Origin: Deltaproteobacteria bacterium
Lineage (GTDB): Bacteria; Desulfobacterota; DSM-4660; Desulfatiglandales; HGW-15
Length of the DNA: 6,214 nucleotides
Reading direction: 5' to 3'
Assembly: GCA_016926135.1 (NCBI GenBank)
Contig: JAFGPH010000650.1
Location: 1 to 6,214, forward strand
Shown here: positions 1 through 5,996 of the stretch, piece after piece
How the letters are laid out: every line of letters begins with the position of its first letter
Position numbering within the stretch: position 1 is the first letter of the stretch
Notes under the pieces: generated by a model
What the model saw: the letters and a program-made list of their open reading frames with translations, nothing else
What the model was told of the DNA's origin: nothing
Databases searched by the model: none
Position numbers and translations under genes: made by a program

Positions 1-1289
1 AATTCCATGCCGAGGAATCTCTTCTTGGCGATCCCGATGCCGTGCTCTCCCGAGAGGGTGCCCCCCATGGCGATGGCCGCCTCGTACATCTCCTCCAAGG
101 CGCGTTCGACACGTTCCATTTCGTCCTTGTCCCGGTGGTCCGTCATGATGAGGGGGTGAAGGTTTCCATCTCCGGCATGAGCGAGCACGCCGATCTGGAG
201 CCGGTACTTCCGGGCGAGATCCACGATCTTGCGGATGATCTCGGGAAGCCTCTTCACCGGCACCGTGGCATCCTCCACAATGCAGTTGGGTCTCAGGCTG
301 GCCACCGCACCGAAGGCACTCCTCCGGGCGTGCCAGAGCTTGTCGGCCTCCTCCGTGGTGCTGGCCCGTTCCACCTCCACGGCACCCCGATCCCTGCAGA
401 ACTTCTCGATCCTCTCCCCCTGGGCCTCCAACAGGGAAGACTCGCCGTCCACCTCGATGAGCAACAGGGCCTCTGCATCCTTGCGGAAGGTCGCACCGCC
501 GTAATTCCCGATCACGTCCAGGACGACCTTGTCCATCAGTTCCAGCGTGGTGGGCACGATGCCGGACCCGATGATGGCGGAGACCGTCTTCGCAGCATCC
601 TCCACGTTCAGGAAGATGGCCTGGAGCGTGGTTTTTGCCAGGGGTCGGGGTACCAGCCTGACCGTGATCTCCGTGATGATCCCCAGGGTCCCTTCGGAAC
701 CGACCATGAGCCTGGTCAGATCGAATCCACTCACGTTCTTCATGGCCTTTCCTCCGGTCCGGATCACCTCCCCCGAGGCGAGGACCACCTCGAGGCCGAG
801 CACATAGTCCCTGGTCACGCCGTACTTGACGCCTCTCGGCCCGCCTGCATTCAGAGCCACATTGCCGCCTATGGTGGAGACGAACATGCTGGCAGGGTCC
901 GGGGGATACATGAGACCATATCCCCCCACGGTCTTCTGGAGATCCGCGTTCACCACGCCCGGCTGAACGACGGCACACATGTTCTCCGCATCGATCTCCA
1001 GTATCCTGTTCATCCTGTGAAAGGCCATGACCAGGCCTCCCTCCTTGGCTACCGAACCCCCGCAGATGTTGGTCCCCGCCCCTCTCGGAGTGACGCTGAT
1101 CCCCTCCCGGCCGGCCACCTTCATGACTGCGGAGATCTCTTCCGTGCTCCCCGGAAGGATCACGCCGTCCGGTTTGAACTCGGGGAGAAAGGCGTCATAG
1201 GAGTAGGTGGCAAGGTCCTCCGGGGAATCCAGAAACCATTCTTCTCCCACGATAGAGCGGAATTCGTCTGCGGCTGTTTTGGATATCAT
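1..1289 (-). CDS. glcD: FAD-linked D-2-hydroxyacid dehydrogenase (GlcD / D-lactate dehydrogenase family), 3'-truncated by the window edge
   Basis: This flavoprotein oxidises a D-2-hydroxyacid (glycolate, D-lactate or similar) to the 2-oxo acid, probably in the cytoplasm or on the inner membrane face, passing electrons to an iron-sulfur partner, ETF or quinone. I translated 429 codons; the C-terminal few dozen residues lie outside the window. The N-terminal PCMH-type FAD domain shows RGAGTNICGG (69-78), GGNVALNAGGPRG (141-153) and GSEGTLGIITE (197-207). The C-terminal FAD-oxidase domain shows EDATVP (339-344), HAGDGNLHP (371-379) and SGEHGIG (413-419). H371, H378, E415 and H416 match the metal and substrate-carboxylate site of the D-lactate / D-2-hydroxyglutarate dehydrogenase branch. 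The ATG at 1289 follows GGGGGTGA (1296-1303) by 6 nt and lies 15 nt after the LarA-family stop, so it is the fifth gene of the operon. Family certain; substrate open. Confidence 0.95.
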   Translation of the reverse strand, partial: MISKTAADEFRSIVGEEWFLDSPEDLATYSYDAFLPEFKPDGVILPGSTEEISAVMKVAGREGISVTPRGAGTNICGGSVAKEGGLVMAFHRMNRILEIDAENMCAVVQPGVVNADLQKTVGGYGLMYPPDPASMFVSTIGGNVALNAGGPRGVKYGVTRDYVLGLEVVLASGEVIRTGGKAMKNVSGFDLTRLMVGSEGTLGIITEITVRLVPRPLAKTTLQAIFLNVEDAAKTVSAIIGSGIVPTTLELMDKVVLDVIGNYGGATFRKDAEALLLIEVDGESSLLEAQGERIEKFCRDRGAVEVERASTTEEADKLWHARRSAFGAVASLRPNCIVEDATVPVKRLPEIIRKIVDLARKYRLQIGVLAHAGDGNLHPLIMTDHRDKDEMERVERALEEMYEAAIAMGGTLSGEHGIGIAKKRFLGME

Positions 1290-1304
1290 CTTACATCACC
1301 CCCA

Positions 1305-2567
1305 TTACTCCAGTTCTACAGGTCTTATCTTCCCGGTTTGATCAAACGCCAGGGGTCCCAGATCCTTCAGAATCTTGAGATCGCTTCTCTTCCTGACCTC
1401 ATACAGAAATGCGGCCGAGACCTCCAGTTCCCCCAGTTCCAGGGTGTTCTTGATGTGGGCAACCTTCGCCTCTTCAGGCCTGACCGCACCGATAGTGTTC
1501 AGGGCCGCCTCTACGGCTTCCCGGTCGGTGGGAAGGGCAATGGGGATTCTCCCCTTTTCCGGGGTCATGGCGGTAATGGCATTGGTGGCCGTCGCAGCCA
1601 GATCGATCTTCTTGAGCAGGCTTTGGGTCGTGTAGTCGGCCAGGCCGATGCCGACCGCATTCCCGTGAGACTCCCCGGTCAGGTCCAGCACGACGATCCG
1701 GGTGATTCTGGGACTCTCGGGCTCCCTTTCGCCGATGAACATGATCCTGCCGATCACGTTGGTGTCCATCCCCGTGCCGCTCACGTTCTTCCCCATCTCG
1801 TCAACGATCAGCACATCGACCTTCTCAAAGGGAAGTCTTGCCATCAGTCTCTTGGCCTGGGCGAGTAGATCCCTCTCCTCCTCCGCAAGCCTCGCGGGAA
1901 GAACGGCCCGGATGAAGGCCGTCTCGTCATAGACGTTCTCCACGATGCCCACCCCGAAAAGAACGGGCAGCTTCTGCAGGATGATGCCGCCGATCTCGGG
2001 GATGACTTCCCTGTATCCGAAATGGACGGTCTGTTTGTGTACCTCCAGACAGCCTCTGTGCTTACCCATCCCGATGGCCATCATCTTCATGAGCCCGCTC
2101 TCGATGGGCCCCTCGAACTCCGTGTGGGGCTTGATGCGATTCACCACGATGATTCCGTCCGCCCCTGCCGCGTGCCTGTCCACCAGGACGGGAAACCCGA
2201 AACGGGACCTCCCGATCTCCACCACATCCATGGAAGAGAGGATCGGAGCGTCCACAGTCTCTTCCGTCACGTTGAGGCTCCGGAGCACCTCCCGCTGGCC
2301 TTCGGCGGTGCCGCCGCCATGGCTGCCCATGGTGGGAACGAGAAAGGGTTCTCCTCCGACCTGTCGGACGCTGCGGACCAGGCGCTTCAGGATCCGATCA
2401 ATGTGGGCTACGCCCCTGCTCCCTGCGGTCACGGCGATTCTGGCCCCCGGCTTGACAAGGGCGCCTGCCTGGATGGAGTCCAGTTCACGGTCCAGGGCCT
2501 CCTCGATGTTCTCCACCCTGGGAACGTCGATCATCTGGCGGATTCGCACCATGTCGGGGTAGCTCAT
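1305..2567 (-). CDS. LarA-superfamily (nickel-dependent racemase/epimerase-like, DUF2088-type) protein
   Basis: Probable racemase or epimerase of a 2-hydroxyacid, cytoplasmic, 420 aa. LarA uses a nickel-pincer nucleotide bound covalently to a lysine. Here the N-terminal domain carries AGSRG (48-52), PTMGSHGGGTAEGQ (78-91; H83 fits a catalytic His), KPHTEFEG (146-153; H148), GLMKMMAIGMGKH (158-170; K161 fits the cofactor lysine) and LEVHK (174-178; H177 fits the Ni ligand). The K161-H177 spacing of 16 equals K184-H200 of Lactobacillus LarA, recalled from memory. The C-terminal domain has a conserved-looking DEMGKNVSGTGMDTNVIGR (256-274). It is not a classical LarA: the FAGxSGG-K signature is replaced. 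ATG 2567 is chosen because a perfect AGGAGG (2579-2584) lies 11 nt upstream; a TTG at 2588 would put that site inside the gene. It follows dctM by 49 nt and precedes glcD by 15 nt. Superfamily confident; reaction inferred. Confidence 0.87.
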   Translation of the reverse strand: MSYPDMVRIRQMIDVPRVENIEEALDRELDSIQAGALVKPGARIAVTAGSRGVAHIDRILKRLVRSVRQVGGEPFLVPTMGSHGGGTAEGQREVLRSLNVTEETVDAPILSSMDVVEIGRSRFGFPVLVDRHAAGADGIIVVNRIKPHTEFEGPIESGLMKMMAIGMGKHRGCLEVHKQTVHFGYREVIPEIGGIILQKLPVLFGVGIVENVYDETAFIRAVLPARLAEEERDLLAQAKRLMARLPFEKVDVLIVDEMGKNVSGTGMDTNVIGRIMFIGEREPESPRITRIVVLDLTGESHGNAVGIGLADYTTQSLLKKIDLAATATNAITAMTPEKGRIPIALPTDREAVEAALNTIGAVRPEEAKVAHIKNTLELGELEVSAAFLYEVRKRSDLKILKDLGPLAFDQTGKIRPVELE

Positions 2568-2578
2568 CTGTGTCTTGA

Positions 2579-2584
2579 CCTCCT
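2579..2584 (-). promoter_or_regulatory. Shine-Dalgarno AGGAGG deciding the LarA-family start
   Basis: A full AGGAGG lies 11 nt before ATG 2567. The reading frame is open further up to a TTG at 2588, but that start would place the ribosome site inside the first codons, so the ATG is preferred and the protein is 420 rather than 427 aa. Confidence 0.7.
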
Positions 2585-2616
2585 GCAAGCCTTTCCTTCC
2601 CTCATCATCGTCTTCC

Positions 2617-3936
2617 CTACTTAATCATCAGGCCCGGCAGAAAGGTGATAAGTACGGGGAACGCCACGCACAGCGAAAGGCCGATCACCTGCATGCACAC
2701 AAAGGGGATGACCCCGCGGTAAATATCCGTCGTCCTCACCTCGGGCGGCGTGATCCCCTTCAGATAGAAGATCGAATAGGCGAAAGGCGGGGTCAGAAAG
2801 GAAATCTGAAGATTCACCATGACCAGGGTGGCAAACCAGATCGGATCGAAACCGAGGGCCTCGGCGATGGGCGTAATGAGGGGTACCACGATAAAGACAA
2901 TGGCGATCCAGTCCAGCACGGCCCCGAGGACAATAAGCAGCATCATGATGGAGAACAGGATCCCCCACCTTCCCAGGGGCAGCTTCAGGAAGAGATTGCA
3001 GATCACCTCGTCTCCCCCGACGGCGACAAACACGGTGGAGAAGAAGGCGGCCGCTACCGCAATCATCAGGATCATGCTGGTAATCACAAGAGTCTGGATG
3101 CAGGCCTCCTTGAAGAGCGAAACGCTCAGACGACCGTACACCGCAGCCAGGACCATCCCTGCAATGGCCCCGACGGCCGCAGCCTCCGTCACGGCTGCAA
3201 TGCCCAGAAAAATGCTTCCCAGCACGGCCATGATCAGGACGGCGGGCGGAACCACGGAGGTCAGCAGGAGAACCACCTTTTTCCCCGCCGACATCGTTCT
3301 CTCCTCCGCAGGCATGGGTGGACCTTCATGGGGTCTGAAGTGGCATCGGATCCCGATGTAGAGGATATAGAGCGAGGCCAGAAGCACCCCTGGAAACACG
3401 GCCGCCAGGAAGAGCTTTCCCACCGAAAGCCCGGCGATCGGCCCGTAGACCACAATCATGACGCTCGGCGGGATCAGGATACCCAGGGTGCCCCCGGCAC
3501 AGATTGCCCCGCAGGTCATGGGAATACTGTACCCCCTGGAGAGCATGGCCGGCAGGGCCATCAGACCGATCGTGATCTCCGACGCTCCCACCACCCCGGT
3601 GGCGGCCGCGAAGACCGCGCAGATGACGATGGTGCTGATGCCCAGGCCGCCCCGGAGTCCGCCCAGCAGGAGGTAAAGGGCGCTGAAAAGCCTTTCCGCG
3701 ACCCCGGACTTCTCGATGAACACGCCCATGAACAGAAACAGGGGCACGGCCAGAAGGTCGTAGTTCTTCATCACCCCTTCCAGCCTCACGATGAAGAAAC
3801 CGAACACCTCCATGCCCTGGAGGAAATAGCCGAAGATCATGGCCAGACCGCCCAGCACGAAAGCGGTCGGATAGCCGTGAAAGATGCCGACAAAGAGGCC
3901 GGCGAACATCAACACGACGGTCCATTCCGCGCTCAT
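2617..3936 (-). CDS. dctM: TRAP transporter large permease subunit DctM
   Basis: Large membrane subunit of a tripartite ATP-independent periplasmic transporter; it forms the substrate path and couples uptake to an ion gradient (Na+ in characterised systems). At 439 aa it has the usual family length and is almost entirely hydrophobic, with about a dozen membrane segments. Family landmarks include an N-terminal GIFHGYPTAFVLGG stretch (17-30), AGGTLGILIPPS (147-158), the repeat-related IAAVTEAAAVGA (246-257), DWIAIVFIVVPLITPI (342-357) and LTPPFAYSIFYLKGITP (381-397). The longest loop, rich in charge and proline, is at about 198-220. The style fits the mannitol/chloroaromatic/2-oxoacid (FcbT3/TakP-associated) branch. 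The ATG overlaps the dctQ stop in ATGA (3933-3936), and GGAGG at 3943-3947 sits 6 nt upstream, inside dctQ, implying coupled translation. Stop is TAG. Confidence 0.96.
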   Translation of the reverse strand: MSAEWTVVLMFAGLFVGIFHGYPTAFVLGGLAMIFGYFLQGMEVFGFFIVRLEGVMKNYDLLAVPLFLFMGVFIEKSGVAERLFSALYLLLGGLRGGLGISTIVICAVFAAATGVVGASEITIGLMALPAMLSRGYSIPMTCGAICAGGTLGILIPPSVMIVVYGPIAGLSVGKLFLAAVFPGVLLASLYILYIGIRCHFRPHEGPPMPAEERTMSAGKKVVLLLTSVVPPAVLIMAVLGSIFLGIAAVTEAAAVGAIAGMVLAAVYGRLSVSLFKEACIQTLVITSMILMIAVAAAFFSTVFVAVGGDEVICNLFLKLPLGRWGILFSIMMLLIVLGAVLDWIAIVFIVVPLITPIAEALGFDPIWFATLVMVNLQISFLTPPFAYSIFYLKGITPPEVRTTDIYRGVIPFVCMQVIGLSLCVAFPVLITFLPGLMIK

Positions 3937-4448
3937 GCTTCACCTCCGTGCACGAGGTCGATGACGGAACGGATGAACTCCGCGACGCCCTGGAGCAGCA
4001 GGAGAAGGATGCCGACGGGCATGACGGTCTTGAAGGGATACAGGATGGGCATCCAGTAGCCCTGCATGGATCTCTCCCCCGTGACCCAGGAGAGGTAAAC
4101 GTAGGGGATCAGATAGTAGAGCAGAATCCCCCAGAGCGGGAAAAAGAAGACCAGGGTGAAAAGGATATCCACCAGGGCTTTCTTCCTCGGAGAAAAGCCG
4201 ACGTAGAAGATGTCGATCCGGACGTGCTTCCTCTTCAGCATGGTATAGGCTTCACCCAGCAGGAAGTAGGATCCCCCCAACATATAGCTGATATCGAACG
4301 TCCACTTCGTGGGCGCGTTGAACGCGTAGCGCATGATCACTTCATATCCCAGGACCAGGGTGAAGACGAGCACAAGCCAGGAGACCATCTTCCCGCTCCA
4401 CTCGCTGAGCCTGTCAATCCACCTGGTCAATGCGATCCATCTTTCCAT
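3933..4448 (-). CDS. dctQ: TRAP transporter small permease subunit DctQ
   Basis: Small membrane subunit that partners DctM. From ATG 4448 it is 171 aa, typical of the family, with four hydrophobic segments at about 20-38, 52-68, 90-113 and 138-157. The family motif EVIMRYAFNAPTKWT (36-50) is present, followed by GEAYTMLKRKHVRIDIFY (65-82), another DctQ hallmark. The start is ambiguous: AAAGGA (4461-4466) lies 12 nt before the ATG but only 3 nt before an in-frame TTG at 4457-4455. The frame is also open upstream to an ATG at 4541, which would give 202 aa, but that extension is proline/arginine-rich, unlike DctQ N-termini, and crosses the intergenic stem-loop, so I reject it. The gene ends overlapping dctM by 4 nt. 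Confidence 0.93.
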   Translation of the reverse strand: MERWIALTRWIDRLSEWSGKMVSWLVLVFTLVLGYEVIMRYAFNAPTKWTFDISYMLGGSYFLLGEAYTMLKRKHVRIDIFYVGFSPRKKALVDILFTLVFFFPLWGILLYYLIPYVYLSWVTGERSMQGYWMPILYPFKTVMPVGILLLLLQGVAEFIRSVIDLVHGGEA

Positions 4449-4587
4449 GGGGGACAATGATTCCTTTCTGACTCGACGGAAGGCGCACTGCGCGGGGACA
4501 CCCTGTTCTGGGGGGAACAGAAGAGGTGGTGCGGCGCGCATTCAGGTCTTGCCGCGCCACACCTCTGGCGAGTCCTCTAGATCCGAT
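4449..4587 (-). promoter_or_regulatory. dctP-dctQ intergenic region with stem-loops
   Basis: This 139-nt gap contrasts with the 4-49 nt spacing of the rest of the operon. Its largest fold pairs 4522-4535 with 4551-4566: AGAGGT/ACCTCT, a 2-nt bulge, then GGTGCGGC/GCCGCGCC, which has one non-Watson-Crick position (A-C on the transcribed strand), around a 15-nt loop. A second hairpin, CTGTTC/GAACAG (4503-4508 with 4515-4520), has a 6-nt loop, and a small GCGC-ACT-GCGC fold lies at 4483-4493. No U-run follows either larger stem, so a full terminator is unlikely. In binding-protein transporter operons such structures commonly protect the 3' end of the binding-protein message or damp transcription of the membrane genes. 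Function here is inferred. Confidence 0.5.
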
Positions 4588-5637
4588 CTACTCGTACTGC
4601 GGCGTCATGAGGGCCTTGTACGTGTTGTACCCTTTTCTGAACTTCTTCTGGGACTCCCATACCTTTTTGAAGAAGGGGTCTTTGGTGGCCTTTTCCTCCA
4701 TCAGGGCGGTCGCCTTTTGATAGAGATCCTTCTGGACTTTCGGATCCACGTAGTTGATCTGGATTCCCTTGTCCTTGAAGAAGGCCAGGGCGTCGATGTC
4801 CTTCAGGATGCTGTTCGTGAGCATTCTGAGGGTGGTGATTTCCGCCGCACCCTTGACGACTTCCTTCAGATCGGCCGGAAGCTTGTCCCACGCCTTCTTG
4901 CTCACCAGGATATCCAGAAGGGTGCTGGGCTGATGAATTCCCGGCACGAGCAGATACTTGGCGATTTCATGAAAGGCCAGCGTTCGATCCATGCTGGGGA
5001 TGCTGAACTCTCCGGCGTCGATCACGTTCCGCTGAAGGGCCTCGTAAATCTGGCCTGCCGGCAGCATCACCACCGACGCGCCCGCCTTGGTAAGAATCTC
5101 CCCCCAGTATCCGGAGGTCCTGAATTTGATCCCTTTGAAATCATCGAGGGTCTTGATGGGCTTGTTGGACCACGCCAGGTCCTCTGGAGGAAGGATTCCG
5201 CATGGCGCCACAAACCCGAATCCGTAAGACGCGTACAGCTGATTGTAAAGTGCCATCCCTTCCCCTTCGTACATCCAGGTCAGGTAGGGTTGCACCTCCA
5301 TCCCGAAGGGCAGGTACCCGAAGAGGGCGCCCGCAGGGATTTTGCCGATCCAGTAGGCAGGGGATGCATGGGCCACATCGATGGTTCCCATCTTGGCGGC
5401 GTCAAAGACCTCGAGGGCGCCCACCAGTTTCCCTGCAGGGTAACTCTTGATCTCCAGCCGCCCGCCGCTCATCTTGTTGACCGTATCGGCAAAGAAGTCG
5501 GCCGCCCACTGGATCTGGGTGCCGGAGGGCCAGGACGAGGCCATTTTCCACGTGATCTTCTGGGCCATGGCCGCGTTACCCCATAACCCCACAAGAACGA
5601 TCGCAAGCAGAAGAACGAACCATCTCATCTTTCTCAT
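4588..5637 (-). CDS. dctP: TRAP transporter substrate-binding protein DctP (TakP-like)
   Basis: Periplasmic receptor that captures the substrate and delivers it to DctQM. From ATG 5637 it is 349 aa, a normal family length. A signal peptide is clear: basic MRKMRW, a hydrophobic core to about residue 18, and an AMA site with cleavage expected after residue 25. The mature start KITWKMASSWPSGT is typical of the TakP/FcbT1 branch. GIKFRTSG places R173 as the conserved carboxylate-clamping arginine; IDAGEF (206-211) and GIHQPS (233-238) form further pocket segments resembling TakP, a 2-oxoacid receptor. Where TakP, from memory, has Glu-Trp, this protein has Glu-Phe (E210-F211). The ATG has GGAGG (5644-5648) 6 nt upstream; an in-frame TTG at 5643 is too close to that site. 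It is the first operon gene and is separated from dctQ by a structured gap. Ligand: a small 2-oxo or 2-hydroxy carboxylate is likely, unproven. Confidence 0.95.
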   Translation of the reverse strand: MRKMRWFVLLLAIVLVGLWGNAAMAQKITWKMASSWPSGTQIQWAADFFADTVNKMSGGRLEIKSYPAGKLVGALEVFDAAKMGTIDVAHASPAYWIGKIPAGALFGYLPFGMEVQPYLTWMYEGEGMALYNQLYASYGFGFVAPCGILPPEDLAWSNKPIKTLDDFKGIKFRTSGYWGEILTKAGASVVMLPAGQIYEALQRNVIDAGEFSIPSMDRTLAFHEIAKYLLVPGIHQPSTLLDILVSKKAWDKLPADLKEVVKGAAEITTLRMLTNSILKDIDALAFFKDKGIQINYVDPKVQKDLYQKATALMEEKATKDPFFKKVWESQKKFRKGYNTYKALMTPQYE

Positions 5638-5727
5638 GTCCAACCTCCAATCTGAGTTTTTCCTTAAGAGTATTCAGCCATTATGGTTCTGCCGTCAGCG
5701 TTGAATCCTTTCCTTTTGCCCCTGCCC

Positions 5728-5768
5728 GGCCCCTTCCCCCTTGTGCCGAGGGGCGGAACACGGGGGCC
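5728..5768 (-). promoter_or_regulatory. GC-rich hairpin in the dctP 5' leader
   Basis: The leader between the predicted transcription start (about 5789) and dctP can fold with GGCCCC/GGGGCC (5763-5768 with 5728-5733). Above a 4-nt asymmetric bulge, a second stem pairs TTCC plus CCC (5758-5755 and the Cs that follow) with the GGGGGAA arm at 5740-5734, one G bulged. No poly-U tract follows, so it does not look like a finished attenuator. No known riboswitch class was recognised. It may only stabilise the message. Confidence 0.35.
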
Positions 5769-5795
5769 TCCATCATCGGACTGTTACGCCGTTGC

Positions 5796-5824
5796 CTCAT
5801 ACCATAAACGGGGGGAGGCGTCAA
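5796..5824 (-). promoter_or_regulatory. Predicted sigma-70 promoter of the dctP operon
   Basis: On the minus strand TTGACG (-35, 5824-5819; 5 of 6 to consensus) is followed by exactly 17 nt and TATGAG (-10, 5801-5796; 4 of 6), which is preceded by TGG, making an extended -10. Transcription should begin near 5792-5788, giving a leader of about 150 nt before the dctP ATG. It is the best promoter match I found in the window and correctly placed for the five-gene operon. Confidence 0.7.
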
Positions 5825-5829
5825 CTTTT

Positions 5830-5934
5830 TCATCTCGTTACAGGCACTTTCCCCTCCCTCGTGCCCAGGAGTTTCTGATGGACGCAAATGATGATGACCA
5901 CGTTACTGACGATCAGCTTGAGCACGAAATCCAT
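5830..5934 (-). CDS. Possible 34-aa hydrophobic small protein
   Basis: An ATG at 5934 opens 34 codons ending in TGA. GGAG lies 8 nt upstream, and an in-frame TAG lies seven codons before the ATG, so this is not the tail of a larger gene. The peptide begins MDFVLKLIVSNVVIIICV: a short hydrophobic, possibly amphipathic or membrane segment, followed by a basic tail (QKLLGTREGK). By hand count about 24 of 33 third codon positions are G or C, and second positions are T-rich over the hydrophobic part, as in real membrane peptides. It ends 6 nt upstream of the operon's -35 box, so it would need its own promoter, which I did not identify. No family recognised; it may be chance. Confidence 0.25.
   Translation of the reverse strand: MDFVLKLIVSNVVIIICVHQKLLGTREGKVPVTR
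5843..5865. promoter_or_regulatory. Inverted repeat GGCAC-N13-GTGCC upstream of the operon promoter
   Basis: A perfect 5-bp dyad with a 13-nt spacer, centred about 65 nt upstream of the predicted transcription start, a position typical for activator sites. It lacks a T-N11-A core, so a LysR-type site is not specifically supported. It could be chance, and it overlaps the possible small ORF. Confidence 0.25.
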
Positions 5935-5976
5935 AGCCCTTGCTCCATTTTCCTATCCGCCCCCGACACCGACGCT

Positions 5977-5991
5977 ATGGCTCAGAGCCAT
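5977..5991. repeat. Perfect 15-bp palindrome ATGGCTC-A-GAGCCAT
   Basis: Two 7-bp arms flank a single central base in non-coding DNA about 190 nt upstream of the operon promoter and just beyond a T7 run on the minus strand. The one-base centre makes a hairpin less natural than a dimeric-protein operator. No regulator gene is in the window to pair with it. Confidence 0.35.
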
Positions 5992-5996
5992 TCACG

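Noticed and set aside
42..1868. 608-codon plus-strand open frame opposite glcD and the LarA-family gene
   Set aside because: It spans two well-supported minus-strand genes and the gap between them. The translation is a His/Gly/Asp/Arg-rich mixture with no recognisable domain, typical of an antisense frame in GC-rich coding DNA.
2564..2608. 14-codon mini-ORF between dctM and the LarA-family gene, whose TGA overlaps that gene's ATG
   Set aside because: The ATGA overlap hints at coupling, but the peptide is very short and basic, and the AGGAGG before the LarA-family ATG is enough to explain initiation.
2575..4059. 494-codon plus-strand open frame opposite dctM
   Set aside because: Extreme His/Asp/Gln/Gly content is the expected antisense reading of hydrophobic membrane-protein codons. 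dctM and dctQ explain this DNA fully.
4449..4541. N-terminal extension of DctQ to an upstream ATG (202 aa)
   Set aside because: The extra 31 residues are Pro/Arg-rich and encoded partly by the intergenic stem-loop; DctQ proteins normally start shortly before the first membrane segment, as with ATG 4448.
4578..4590. TAGATC-C-GATCTA palindrome over the dctP stop codon
   Set aside because: The one-base centre makes a poor hairpin, and half of it is constrained by coding sequence; probably chance.
4333..5586. 417-codon plus-strand open frame opposite dctP and part of dctQ
   Set aside because: It crosses two genes and their structured gap, has no family features, and its opposite strand encodes a textbook DctP.
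5683..5688. CATAAT as a second -10 box close to dctP
   Set aside because: No -35-like hexamer lies at 16-18 bp; the nearest candidate (TTCAAC) is only 14 bp away, and the upstream extended -10 promoter is far better.
5681..5887. 68-codon minus-strand open frame covering the promoter region
   Set aside because: It overlaps the -35, -10 and leader hairpin, has a low-complexity Gly/Arg/Pro tail, and no evident ribosome site.
5783..5906. Three GTTAC direct repeats (5783, 5837, 5902) around the operon promoter
   Set aside because: Five bases repeated at 54- and 65-nt spacing, with no shared flanks and no helical phasing, are not convincing as operators.
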